A DNA stretch of 64,000 bases, taken from contig CM060854.1 of assembly GCA_030737835.1 (NCBI GenBank), positions 8,628,860-8,692,859 on the forward strand. Direction: 5' to 3'. Made by a program: the position numbers and the translations under genes. The notes below the pieces were generated by a model. The model ran no database searches. It was not told where the DNA came from and saw only the letters and a program-made list of their open reading frames with translations. Positions within the stretch are counted from its first letter, which is position 1, and each line of letters begins with the position of its first letter. The stretch comes from Acorus gramineus. Taxonomy: Eukaryota; Streptophyta; Magnoliopsida; Acorales; Acoraceae. This document shows positions 48,501 through 59,239 of this stretch, piece by piece.

Positions 48501-51290
48501 ACTTTAAAATAATGATTTGAAGATACACAAAATAAATTTTGAAATAGTGATTTGAAGATCAACACAATAAAATTTGAAGGTTTACCATTGAAGTTGATAA
48601 ATCTTCAAAACTGTAAAATCTTCAAAATGAAGACCCCATTAAAATCCATGAGTCTTCAAATATGTAAAATCTTCAATGAGAGTCTTCAAAATGAAAACCC
48701 CAATTGGAGAAGCTCTAACACAACATGATAGAGAATCCCATTTTGAGATCAGGGATCCCTTCAATGCTGTCCATACCCCAATTATAACCAGTAAACTACT
48801 AGATGTTAGGAAGACAAATAAAAGGAAGAAATAAAAGTGAAGGTCACTAAGATGGGACATAAGAAATGCCCATGTACTCTAGTAACTCTACAATGAAGAT
48901 CCCTTCTTTTTCTCTAGAAATTATCTGCCTTGACAATTTGGGTACTCACAATGTTCAAGAAACAAGTAGTGGTTGCCCAAGTATTCTCCAAGCAGGCCTG
49001 TCTACCATTAAACAATTTATCATTACTGACAAGCCATATGATCTAGCACAAACACTAGGAAGAGATGAACTTTGCTCCCTTGCTCCCACCCACATTTTGT
49101 CAACTTAAAGAACCATATTAACACTGATTCAATTCTTTTTTTAGGGTGTGTTTGTGTATAATTAAAAGTGAGAGAAAATAGGAAAAGCTAAATTTTTCCC
49201 TTTGACCATCTAAAAATCTAATGTTTGTGTCAAACAAGGGAAAATAAATATTTTTCCTTCACTTTCCCTCCCCTATTGTCTTATTATGAAAGATGAGTGC
49301 ATTTTTTTCTCTTCCCTATAGGAGAGAATTTAAAGGAAAGTGATGGAAAATGATTTTATCATTTTTCATCACATGCACAAACATTATAAAAATTAAGTTT
49401 TCCTTTGACCAAATTCTCTCACTTTCTTTCATGCTCCTTCAAAATTGAGCATAAGCACACCCTTAGTGAGAGGGGATACTTCTTTTTCTTTTAAGAAATC
49501 GGTAGGCATCCGGCCTTCTTTTTATTAAATGAAAAGGAATGTCCAAAACATAACAATAACACAAAAGAAAACAAAGCATCAAAGCAAAGAAGTTCCACAG
49601 TTGAAGAGAGCTCTATTGAACCAGATCAAAAACAAATGGAACTATTCCTCAATCATTTTCCCCCAAAAGCATCACAGAGCTTGCACCAGCATTGAATATC
49701 CCCTAGTCCAATAGAAATCTGATTACCATCTCCCAAATGTTTGACTAAATTATTAAATGAGGTGATTCGGTACATTGAATCAAATAAATTAAATGAATGA
49801 GTTTCTAATGAGTAAATTGTTAAAAGAGGGTCTTAATACACCAAATGTGTAATTCACTAATTTGTGAATATAATAACCTACACTATAAGAGTGTGTTTCA
49901 ACAAAAAAAAAATCAAACAAAAAAATGTGACTGCATTTAAGTGCAGTACTCCACCCAACCCTGAATATTTAAAATAAAACCAGACCCCTACAATACTAAA
50001 ACCAAAAACCTCTTGTTTCCCAACCACCTCCATTGCATCCACGTCTTAAAACACAAAACTCATTTCCCAATATAATAAGCTACATGCATTTGGTTTCGCA
50101 ATTAGTCCACAATTCATATGTTATAAACAAACCAAATTCAAATAAAACAAAGTCAAGCATGAAGGTTACCAATTGTAGGTCTCGGTGTAACCCTAGTCTT
50201 CAAAATCTCCGGTCGGGGGATAATCGATCCTGACGCTCCCAGACCCCTCGAGATCCTCACCTTCGTCCCGTCCTCAAGATACCTAATCCCCACCTTACAA
50301 GGCTTCCTTTTTTTGAAAACCCACCAAAAAAAAATCATAAAACATTGAAACATTAAAAAAGGAAAATGTTAGGTACAGTAATCCTAAAATTGCTTTTGCA
50401 CTCCCAACTCGATTTGAATTTTTTTTAGAATGTATATTATGGTCTAATGAAGTACTTACCTACCTTCACAAACAAAAGTATATACTCGAATGAATTGAAT
50501 GCATAACTTTATAAATTTTTTCTAATCAAGTATATAAAGATATTTTATATAATCAGTTACAACTACAGGAATGACTATGTGCATCAGCACGTACAGTTGA
50601 TCCAATTTTGAAATTAAAATAGGGATTTTTTATTCCACCTATAGACTATGATAATATGTATCCCATCTTTTTGCCTCAATTTTGACAAATGTGAATAAGG
50701 TCTAAATTGACAGATATTTTATCCCCTAAAATTAGTATAAACTATCCTAAAAAAATCTTCTCCCTTTGTCAAACTAGCCCTAAAAAAACCAATCCAAAAA
50801 AAAAAAAAAAAAAAATCACGATCAATCAATTCACATACCCCGTGACGGGATCGACGACCTGGACGTTGGAGACGTGGAGGGGGGCCTCGACCGTGAATAT
50901 GCCGCCCTCGTGTCCCTGCCCCTGCTTGATGTGCTTCTTCACCTGTGACAATGAGAGAGAAGAGGGAGTGAGCTATAAAGGTGAGTGGCGTGAAGAACAT
51001 CAAAAGGGGAGGTTAGAGAGGATGGACGGACGAGATTCTTGCCCTCGACGATGACGCGGTTCTGGGATCGGATGACGCGCTTGATGAGGCCGGTCTCGCC
51101 TTTGTCTTTGCCTCTTATGATCATCACCTTTAACAGATTTGCAAAAAAAAAACAGGGTTTTATGAAGAGAATGAAAGAGAGGTGGGTGAGCGAGAGCGAT
51201 TGAAGGGGGGGAAGGGGAGGAAGGACTTACGTTGTCTCCGCGGAGGAGCTTCCATTGCTGTAAGAGCTTCTCCGCCGCCTTCCAACCCAT
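42567..51290 (-). CDS. Mitochondrial large-subunit ribosomal protein uL24m (KOW domain), 159 aa
   Basis: Five exons on the minus strand: 51231-51290, 51032-51127, 50839-50942, 50170-50306, 42567-42649. They give 159 codons, the length I recall for the Arabidopsis KOW protein At5g23535. The protein starts MGWKAAEKLLQQWKLLRGDN, has the KOW motif at about 19-51 (VMIIRGKDKGETGLIKRV), then VKKHIKQ, GIFTVEAPLHVSNVQVVDPV, KVGIRYLEDGTKVRISRG, GSIIPRPEILK, and ends with GPKDTPIDLVMEKTYDAKAG and RGMPEL. uL24 is an early assembly protein that binds 23S-type rRNA near the exit tunnel; targeting to mitochondria is inferred from the plant family. The last exon lies 7.5 kb from exon 4; the join is supported by phase (G|TG) and by conserved C-terminal sequence. 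The leader carries a GA-rich tract (CT on the plus strand, 51299-51328). Confidence 0.9.
43535..43771 (-). mobile_element. LINE fragment (possible C-terminal region)
   Basis: A minus-strand frame with HIVSWAIMLERTKKFRREDL resembles the 'W.IW.ERN.R.F' block near the C-terminus of plant L1-type ORF2. This is a weak resemblance by eye. Non-functional fragment in the uL24m intron. Confidence 0.35.
44300..46080 (+). mobile_element. Degenerate L1-type LINE ORF2 fragment (reverse transcriptase)
   Basis: Broken plus-strand frames follow the order of plant L1 ORF2: LRKLRHLKKRQISRG (linker, 44397 on), RISKLKVE plus LIDDKND (44680s), KILVNRLKEVTQVLIDPRQT and VFIKERYLMN (RT fingers, 45110-45200), LLWKVDFAKVF (45255 on), RGFKTGQSF in place of the usual RQGDPLSP-type block (45395 on), and LSHPQYTNNMLLICKG (45525 on), where the catalytic YADD/FADD has become YTNN. 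Several frame changes and the lost Asp pair show it is dead. It is inserted in intron 4 of the uL24m gene, in antisense orientation to it. Confidence 0.75.
46820..47068 (-). mobile_element. LINE zinc-finger (zf-RVT) fragment
   Basis: The minus-strand frame has CVLSNQEEETISYVFSSFIF followed by SKMLWLRLGRTVQ, which matches the 'C.LC....ET..HLF..C....W..L' zf-RVT pattern downstream of plant LINE reverse transcriptases, with the later Cys/His residues lost. It ends next to the inverted-repeat element at 47091, which may have inserted into it. Confidence 0.5.
47091..48720. mobile_element. Long inverted-repeat (foldback-like) element, 1.6 kb
   Basis: The left arm (47091 to about 47690) and right arm (about 48170-48720) are imperfect reverse complements over roughly 550-600 bp. 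Examples are GAGCATCTGCAATGGGAG against inverted GAGCTTCTCCAATTGGGG; TATCAAAATTTACACTTGAT against TATTAAAATTTAACATTTGA; and TTGCTTTTGAACTTTAAAT in both. Inside lies a further inverted pair (around 47735-47760 and 48015-48050: CCTTCAAATTTG-type ends), suggesting one element nested in another. No coding sequence. Outer ends resemble the GAGCATCTCCAA class of plant elements; the target duplication is not clear. Confidence 0.65.
49470..49545 (-). mobile_element. LINE 3' tail fragment
   Basis: Read on the minus strand, 'CATTTAATAAAAAGAAGG', 'CCGGATGCCTACCGATTTCTT' and a short A-rich end resemble the 3' end at 16980-17060 (AATAAAATTAAGGGCGTATG, CCTACCGTTTCTTC). They are probably the same LINE group. 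Confidence 0.4.
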
Positions 51291-51298
51291 GCTTTTCC

Positions 51299-51328
51299 TT
51301 CTCTCTCTCTCTCTCTCTCTCTCTCTTC
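51299..51328. repeat. (CT)n tract in the uL24m leader
   Basis: About 28 bp of CT dinucleotides just upstream of the uL24m ATG (GA-rich on the coding strand). Confidence 0.85.
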
Positions 51329-52853
51329 CCCAGACTGGTTTCAGTGTGGGTTGGTTTGGATATACCGCAGTATCTCTTTCTTTAACCGGATCTGAAAATG
51401 ATACAGAGTGTTTTTTGTTTTTTTAATTAATTCTGGGCACTCCGAATAACCAGGAATTATTTTTATATCCCTGAAAGATTTGGACTTATTTTTATGTCTA
51501 ATTGTCTAATAAGTGTCTAATTGTCTATTGTCTAATATTTTTATGTCTAATAAGTGTCTAATTGTCTATTATTCCGGGTCCTTTTGAGTAATAGGAGTTA
51601 AGTCCAACAATAATAACATTTTTATTTTTACGTTTTCTCATCTCCTTCATCGACTATGTACATTGTTTAACATATTTGAGTACAATGTGAACAGCTCTAG
51701 ATATATTGTTAACAGGTTAGCGTATATTGTTAACGGGAGGGAGGAAGTGATAGCATGGAAAGGCACCAGAGGGAGGAGATGACAAGAGTGAAGGGGCTGC
51801 CCTTGATGTGGAGAGAAGAGATGTGGACACAGATAAAAGATAAAAAGCATGGACAAAGTGATAAAAAAAAATGGATAAAAAAAAACTCCACTAAACGGAA
51901 GGATCCAGAAATAAAAATCCCGATTAAAATGGGGATCTAAAAATAATTTAGGGGTTCCCGACCCAGAATTAATTTCCCCTGTTTTTTTTTTTATCGCCCT
52001 TCTACATCTTCTAACTATTCTAATTTTATTTTTTAAAAGTATGTGTTTAACTAAATACATACTATTATGAAATATGAAATATATATCTAAATAAAACAAT
52101 AAATATTTTAAAAAAAAAAATTTCACACTACACTAGTGAAGTGTATAATGTACTTTCTTGAATCATTTCACAAATTACAACAAGGTGTAATACCAAAGTC
52201 ATATCAGTTAAATATAATCATATTACTGTATGGGATAGGTTGATAACTATATCAATTAAATATATCTTTTTCTGTTTTATTTTTCAAAAAAGTAAACATT
52301 ACTACCGTGATTTTATTAAATAAAATCCAAACTAGGTGAGGAGGCTGTCTTTTATCTCTTTTTTTTTTTTGTTTAATTGCGTTTTTAATTATTCTGGTTG
52401 AAAAATATTAGAAAGTTTTTTTTGTTTAACCATGAATAAGTTTTGGATAAAAGTTGAATAAGAGGTATAAATGCAAAAAACAATCAACCAAATATGCAAA
52501 GCTTTGAATTAGAAATGATTGCAATAACCACAATGATACAAAAAAATACTTTCATTTCGAAAGTATACTTCAGACCTGACGTGTTCTTTTCAGACAACCA
52601 ACAAGGATCAAGTTTCTCTAAATGAACTCTGAAGTCTCTACAATGCATGAAAATGCATTGAAAACTTGGTGATGCCATCGAAGGATACACAATTTCATAT
52701 CATACAATTTTCATTTACATAGGAAATGTTACAGATGAGACAAAAAAAAAAAAAAGTGAGAGCCTTCACTTCATTAAAAGAAAAATTGGATGATTTAGTG
52801 AAGTAAACATGAGCTTACTCAAGTCATTGCAGGGTTCTGCCTCAAGGACGCAC

Positions 52854-55800
52854 TCACTCGCGTGAAATCTCTTCCATCATCTCTCCTAAGTCTTCATCAT
52901 CCTTCATATATTTTTCCTGCACCGCCGCCGCTGTAAAATTATGTCAAGGAGAAGCACCATCTAATCAAGAAAATGAGAAAAAAAAATCAAAAGATATGGC
53001 CTTCAATATGTGCAAACAAAATCTAAGCACACCCAGAAATAGAGTAATGATATTCAAAAGATTTTTATGATTCATGAACTGGAGATCAGATGGCTCAATC
53101 AGGTTTTTTTTTTAAATCATTGAATGCTTGATAATCTGAAATCCTCCAATTGTGCAAACAAAGAAGAAGAAAACTAAACTGCAAAATAAATAATTAAAGG
53201 ATATCTATAGTAATCCCAGTCAAGGGGAGCAGCTGCAATTTTGCTGAACTCGACAATACTTCCTTCTATGCCAGAAAATATATAACCATTGCTTTTATCT
53301 ATCAGCTTCACAAGATTCCCAACACTTTCTTTGTCCTGAAAAACTGAAAATTGTTAGTACAGCAGACAAGCATACAATCAAACTTCTGAAGGGAAAAACA
53401 AGAATTAACGTGCCTGGATAGCTAAGGTCGTGAAACTGACAAGTCCAAAATCTTGAACCACCTCACATAATTCCTTTGTAAGTTTTCTGCAATTTGCACA
53501 GCATGTCAGCTTATTCAACCAAAAGGTCAACTACCTTTTCAAAATTCATGGGAGTAGAGTTCTTGACTGTCATCACTCAGATGTACAGTGTCATTTTCTT
53601 CATATTTATCTGAATATAACATCCAAACAAGCAATTATGTATCTGAGTATGACTTTATATACTCATTCTCAGTGGATATTTAATGATTGTCCAGCAACAC
53701 TCATCCTATAGGTTAGATAACATCAAGATCAAAGGAATAATCAAGTGCAGATATCTGAAGTAGAAATCAGTGCATGCACAAGCATCAATTAGGTGATGTC
53801 TGCTTGTGTGTGTAATGTTTTTATTTTGAAAAAAAAAAAAAAATTTAACAAACCCAACCAAGGAAAACGAAAACAGGAGTGATGGCATTCAATGTTAATA
53901 TATGGGGTTTCCAAGCAATGAAAGAGAAATAACATAAATAAGGGAAAAATATTAAACTTAGAAAATCAAATGATCGAAGAAAATTCCACTTCAGAAAGCT
54001 CTCAGTCAATAAAATCAACTAAAGATTAATAAATTGTGGTCCTACAAGAGCTGGATTAAGACAGACCTGTACTTTGCAGATCGAGGATCTTGGTCAAGAA
54101 GGTTTTGTAAATATGATAAATCTTCAACATCTGTGTAGAACTCAAGGTTGAAAGCTGCAAGAAATGTTGTGAGTTTAATGCGATGAACAATTGGGACAAT
54201 CTCAAAATGTGTGTATGACAATACTATCATAAAAACAATAGCAGTTTAACAAATGGAGGATTGAACGCTTTTACCACACCTAGTTTCCCATAGCTTTCGA
54301 TGAGATCAATCTTAGACAGGACATTGATATGTGGAAGTTCCAGATGTAACATGGTTGTCAATGATAGCAGTAGTGCACTCACGTATTTTCCCGGATCACT
54401 ACATAAATGTGCATCAACAAGATGCACAGCAGTTAGCTGCAAAGAAAGAAAGAACTATGAGATTAAAAAATTATCTCATTGAATATCATATAAAGAAATT
54501 ATTAGTTTCATTTAAAACCATGGTGAAACAACATTTGAAATAATGACCACAAAAACATGGAACAAACTATCGTACCCTGAGGTTCAACTTCTTTATGAGT
54601 TTAGATATAACATTCTTTGCATTGGAGTGAAGGAAGAAAAGCTCAACTTGGCCAGGAAAATCAAATAAAAAGTAATGATCTGCAAACCAACAATTATGGT
54701 TAGATATATGGTCAAAGTTTGGCCAAAACTAATCATTATCTATATTAGCAATCATCATCTAGATTTTTTTTTTAAATGCAGTATACATGTAATTTTTTAT
54801 AGAAACTAGATTTTGATAAACTCATGTTGGATTCCGCCACTAATTCACAATGCTATTATAACAGATCAATGCATATAAATCTCATTAGTTTTTGCGTTTT
54901 CTTGAAGGGACTGCCCTTCACCTTCTTACTTTTAATCCTATCTTCTATTGATTATTTTGTATGGAGATCCCTCGTCTATTTCTTGTTCGCGAGCTTTTTC
55001 CAATAAAATTGCTTTATCTTTCTCTCCAAAATAAAAAAATAAAAAATTCAAGAGGATGGAAACATCTAAAAATAAAACCAATAGAACAAAGACCAAATTT
55101 CCAATCCATCTTAACCGTTCCATTAACTTGTTGTAGTTCTGACCAACAAAGCAAAAGAAGATACATGGGGAAAAAATTCATTATATATCTTATAAATTTC
55201 CAGGGCATTTATAGTATCTTGATGTGATCTAGAAATTTAAAAGATTTACTCATAATTATGACTCCATCAATGGTAATCTTCAACTAAGAGAATTAACAAT
55301 CTCACACAATTTTGTGTCAGGTATGATCAAGTTTGTTCAAATGGTATCCCTCAACTAAGAAAATTATTAGAAGACTACAGATGAAACTGTGGATTCAATT
55401 TAGTTAACATGCAGTGTAAATTGCATGGTAACAGGAGTTGATGTTCAGAGACTCATCAGAAAAAGAGGTTTCCCTAGAATAAAAGAGATGATATCAAGTG
55501 AAAGAACAAAATCACATAAGTAATAAGTATAGCTCTTAGTGAAAGGAAGATTAACAAAATGCACAGGAGGACATTGGACAAGCTTGGGTGCATAGCTAAT
55601 CAAATGAGATTTAAAAAAATTAATGATAAAATTTGAAGAGTTTTGTACTCACCTTTAAGATGTCTCAATTTAGATTCCAACCAGTCAATGTTCTTCTCCA
55701 AATAATCCATACAATACACAAGGCCTAATTAACAAACAGGATGAATCATATTGAATATCTAATTCCAATAGTCAAAACATGAAGTGTAACCTTAGGTAAT

Positions 55801-58800
55801 CAGACTATCTTACAAACTAGATAGGAAATTAACAGACCTCCATTGGGCCCAAGAGAGTGTTCAAGCATTACATCACTGAGCTTTATGAGATCCTCAATGT
55901 TCGCAGCACATTCATATCTAATATTGTGTAAAGGAAAGCAATATGTGCATCCCAAAGAAGAAGAAAAAAAACACAAAGAAAAATATGCATTCTCAGGAAA
56001 ACTTAAGAAAGAAATTATTATTTGCCAACTTGAATTATATCTCATGGAAACCCACAATTATAAAACAGGAAAGCCAACTAGAAGGATACGGCAATGCATC
56101 ATTTGCTGGATCTAAATTAATAACAGCAACCTTCCTACAATGCAACAAGAAGTTAGATGCACAATTCATAAAACAGTTGATATCAAACAATACTATTGAT
56201 ATTCAAAGATTGTAATGACATTAAAAGAATGATCCGCAACATCATGTGTATCATGAAATACTGATTTGATTATCTACTTCCACAGCTCAAATTATGTTCA
56301 AGCCGAGATAAACATGTCACAGAGCCTTATGAACATCAAGAATAAACATATAGTGAAAAGCAGAGGATAGACAGAACATATGTTCTGAGAAAAATGTCAG
56401 ATTGTTGAACTGGGATGAGTTTGAAACAAACTAATAAAGTGGGTTTAATAAATTCTAAACTGCAAGTCCTCATGGAGCTAGGGGGGTGCGATGCATGCCA
56501 ACCATTTTGTAATTATTGAATGCCGCACTTCCATGGTGGGGGGAGTGGGCGGACAGGTAGATAACCCATCTACGGATACCCCAATGAACTCCTGTGTTGC
56601 TCTTCCTTGGTTGCTTTTTATTTTTGATTTACCTCTTCTCCTCTCACCACCCATTCAGCCTTGTAACCCCCACTTTGCAATATAAGTGAAGGTAGCAAGA
56701 TCTACCCTTTTTCAACAAAAAAAAAAGGTCCTCAGGAAATTGTAAATGGGCTTAAGAGAAAGAAAATGTGAAAATTAAATAACAACAAAATTAGTGTTTC
56801 TATTGCATAAGAATGTCTGATTCTCCAAACAAAAAAAAAAGAGGCTATATTGAATCTAGTTTAGTAGAAAACATCTGTCCCAATCAAGATATATGATTAT
56901 CTTCAGTCTGATTAAAAAATGTATAGAGTTTTTGTTAGATTTAAAATTCAATCATTCATCCACGTTTACATTTTTATTTTACACAAACGATCTTTATGCC
57001 ACAATGAATTGCTATGCTCTCACTTCAATCTTCCATCAACTGTATGGTTGGTTGAAAAATTAAATAAAATCAATGACTTTCTAAAACATGTTCCATTTTG
57101 GGTCGGTGCTGAAAGTAACTGATTCGTACCAGTTGAATCATAAGATTAGGTGTTCCAAACAATGGATGGAAGAATGAGCAGAGGTAGTAATGAAGGTTGA
57201 ATCAGAACAGACATGCACCCAGAACAGACAATTTACAGTAAATTCCCACATATATAGCCAAACATAAGTGAATTTTCTATAGAACAACCAGGCCAAGAGT
57301 TTTAGAACCAGCCAATAGTTATGATGTCATTCTCAATGGCAACATGAGCATGCTGAGAACCAGGTCAAAGTTAAATGGAACAATTTTTTTAAAAGAAAAA
57401 AGAAAGAAGAATACCATTGACCCAACACAAGACTTTTTCTTCCTTTCTAAATCTTTTCATATTAGATGCTCAAAGCATATTTATAACCCATCACCGACAA
57501 CCCAACACAAGACATCCATATGAAATTGTAAATTTTTCATAACAGTGTAGCTAATCACATTATAGCAGTATTTTATAAAGGCACCTCCACTAAAAAAGGA
57601 AAGAGCACCCACACTTCAATGTGCATCATGAAGTAGTTTGACAACACTCCTTTTTTATACACAAAAAGTGGGAAACTACTGTCAATAACTTTTTATTCTA
57701 AGAGAGACTCCACTTTAAAAAGTCAGCAGGTGAGGGATCTCTCTCCTAAAACGTACAAAGAAAGCACAAATCTAGCATGGACTAGAAAACCAGTGCAAGA
57801 TACTTTTTTTACTCGAGGAATAAGTAAAGCAATCTTATCAGTAAAAGAAGCCCCGGAACAATGAAGGGAACGAATGAACTCCATACAACATTAGGCAGGG
57901 AGATAAAAGAGTAGGAGATGGATAACCCCAACGATAAGCCTCCAATTTGTCACCTCCTGAACCATAGATTGCCCATGGTAGTCGATTGAGTTTCCACACC
58001 TCAATCATTGTAACCCAATATTTAGAAAATTAGGACGTACGAGCATAGAATGGATCATGCAGAGATGGAAGACATATGTTACATGGCCATAAATGGATAG
58101 TAGAAACCAAACCTTGCCTGGGAACATCAAGGATAGTACAAAATGGAAGTTGAATTTTGGAGGATATTCAATGGTATTATGAGGCTTAAAGGAATGGAAG
58201 TCTAATGCAGTTCTTTCCATTGTCCATATTACACATACTGCAAAAGAGAGGCAGTGAAAGGTAGAGCCAACACCAATGACACTTCTGACTGAGCTTCTTC
58301 AATGTAATTTTTCCCTTTTAACCCTGTTTTTCATTTCTTTGCCCTCGATCATACATCTTGTATGAATTATGACTTATGCATCTCAACCAATATAACACCA
58401 ATTATCTTTTTTCCAAAAAATGTACTATAGATTCAAAATTTAAAGTACTTCCCAAAGGATGCTTCCATTTGTCTCCACAACAATGTCAAGGCATCTTTTC
58501 ACACTAATCTATAAAAAAAATTCAACCAAAAAAAAAAAAAAAAGGTGATTGGCACCAACAATAGGGATGTTTGGAAACGCCGACAAAATCTACAATCAAA
58601 TAGCCAAAATGTTCCATCATATGAAAGGAAGATTTTTTTTTTTTTTTTCAGAAGATACCCAATGTCATGGATACCCAACTATGGAAAGATTAACAAACAA
58701 AACCCCTGATATCTTCATCACTTCCAAACAGCCTCCACGCCATAATAATATCCTAAACATGCATTATTTTTTTTCAAGAAACACAAAACCAACATTCAAC

Positions 58801-58982
58801 CACTAATAAAATTTTGAAACCCTAAAAACCCTCATCCACAAAAACACAAAAAAAAGTGTATGAAATCAAGAAATATATATGGGGGTGAACCTGCCAATGA
58901 GTTTGAGGAATTGCGACATGCCATTGCAGTAGGTCGTCTTCCCTGAGCCTGGAGGCCCTATTACTACCTGTCCGAACACCAT
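52854..58982 (-). CDS. QQT1: GPN-loop GTPase 2 (QQT1-type), 306 aa
   Basis: Ten exons, minus strand: 58891-58982, 56090-56134, 55838-55917, 55653-55724, 54576-54679, 54280-54436, 54067-54154, 53414-53486, 53205-53335, 52854-52932. All phases agree and the sum is 307 codons with stop. The protein has [20 protein letters not shown] (P-loop 9-17), [13 protein letters not shown], the GPN tripeptide at 69-71, G3 DFPGQ at 103-107, G4 SKID at 172-175, [18 protein letters not shown] and a C-terminal [10 protein letters not shown] tail. It matches Arabidopsis QQT1 (At5g22370), needed for embryo division; GPN GTPases assist RNA polymerase II assembly and nuclear import as dimers. Intron 1 is long (2.76 kb). 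Intron 8 is GC-AG and intron 9 is AT-AC, both described separately. The leader region is CT-rich on the coding strand. Confidence 0.92.
52933..53204 (-). other. AT-AC (U12-type) intron 9 of the GPN2/QQT1 gene
   Basis: On the minus strand the 5' splice site reads AG|ATATCCTTTA, an exact U12 AT-AC donor. The 3' end reads TCCTTGACATAATTTTAC|AG, with a branch-site match (TCCTTGAC to TTCCTTRAY) whose A is 11 nt from the AC end. Excising 272 bp as AT-AC restores [16 protein letters not shown] in frame. A GT-AG alternative giving this junction is not visible. Confidence 0.9.
53336..53413 (-). other. GC-AG intron 8 of the GPN2/QQT1 gene
   Basis: The exon 8 end reads CTATCCAG|GCACGTT, and the acceptor reads TTTTTCAG|GACAAAG. 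Both exons end and begin in phase 0 (LAIQ-DKESVG), so a GC donor gives the family sequence exactly. The nearest GT, four bases on, would shift the frame. Confidence 0.8.
54830..55045 (+). mobile_element. LINE 3' tail in a GPN2 intron
   Basis: 'CTTCACCTTCTTAC', 'TTTTCCAATAAAATTGC' and 'CTCTCCAAAATAAAAAAATAAA' form the pyrimidine-rich, AATAAA-containing, A-ended tail of plant LINEs. It lies in the intron between exons 4 and 5. Confidence 0.4.
56500..56730 (+). mobile_element. LINE 3' tail in GPN2 intron 1
   Basis: A GT/CT-rich segment (GTTGCTCTTCCTTGG, CTCACCACCC) ends in 'GCAATATAAGTGAAGG' and then TTTTTCAACAAAAAAAAAA, again in LINE-tail style. No coding region remains. Confidence 0.35.
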
Positions 58983-59239
58983 CTGATCGGTGGAGGGGGG
59001 AGGGAATCGAGTGGAGGTGGTGGTGGTGGTTGTGGTCGTTTGGGCGGAAACAAAGGGAGGAAGTGGTGGTGGTGGTCTGCGGCGACGGTGGCACGAGGAG
59101 AGAGAGGGAGCGAGAGAAGAGAAAGGTAAGAAAAGAGAGAGAGAGAGAGGGTGGTGGGCGTGGTGTTTTACAAGGTGGTGATTTTAGGAAAATTAAAAAA
59201 ACGCAGGTAGTGGTATCAACAAGGTCGTGTGTTTAGTGA

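Larger units (their letters stand above)
42650..50169 (-). other. Giant intron 4 of the uL24m gene (7,520 bp)
   Basis: GT donor at 50168-50169 and AG acceptor at 42650-42651 on the minus strand. The interior contains a plus-strand LINE fragment, minus-strand LINE fragments, a 1.6-kb inverted-repeat element and a LINE 3' tail. The other three introns of the gene are about 90-530 bp, so the size is explained by insertions. Confidence 0.8.

Noticed and set aside
51647-52126. 159-codon minus-strand frame between uL24m and GPN2
   Set aside because: Very Phe/Ile/Tyr-rich from AT-rich DNA, with no recognisable domain and no promoter or splice context.
58822-59094. His/Thr-rich minus-strand frame over GPN2 exon 1
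   Set aside because: Different frame from the P-loop-encoding exon; driven by GGT/CCA repeats in the leader.
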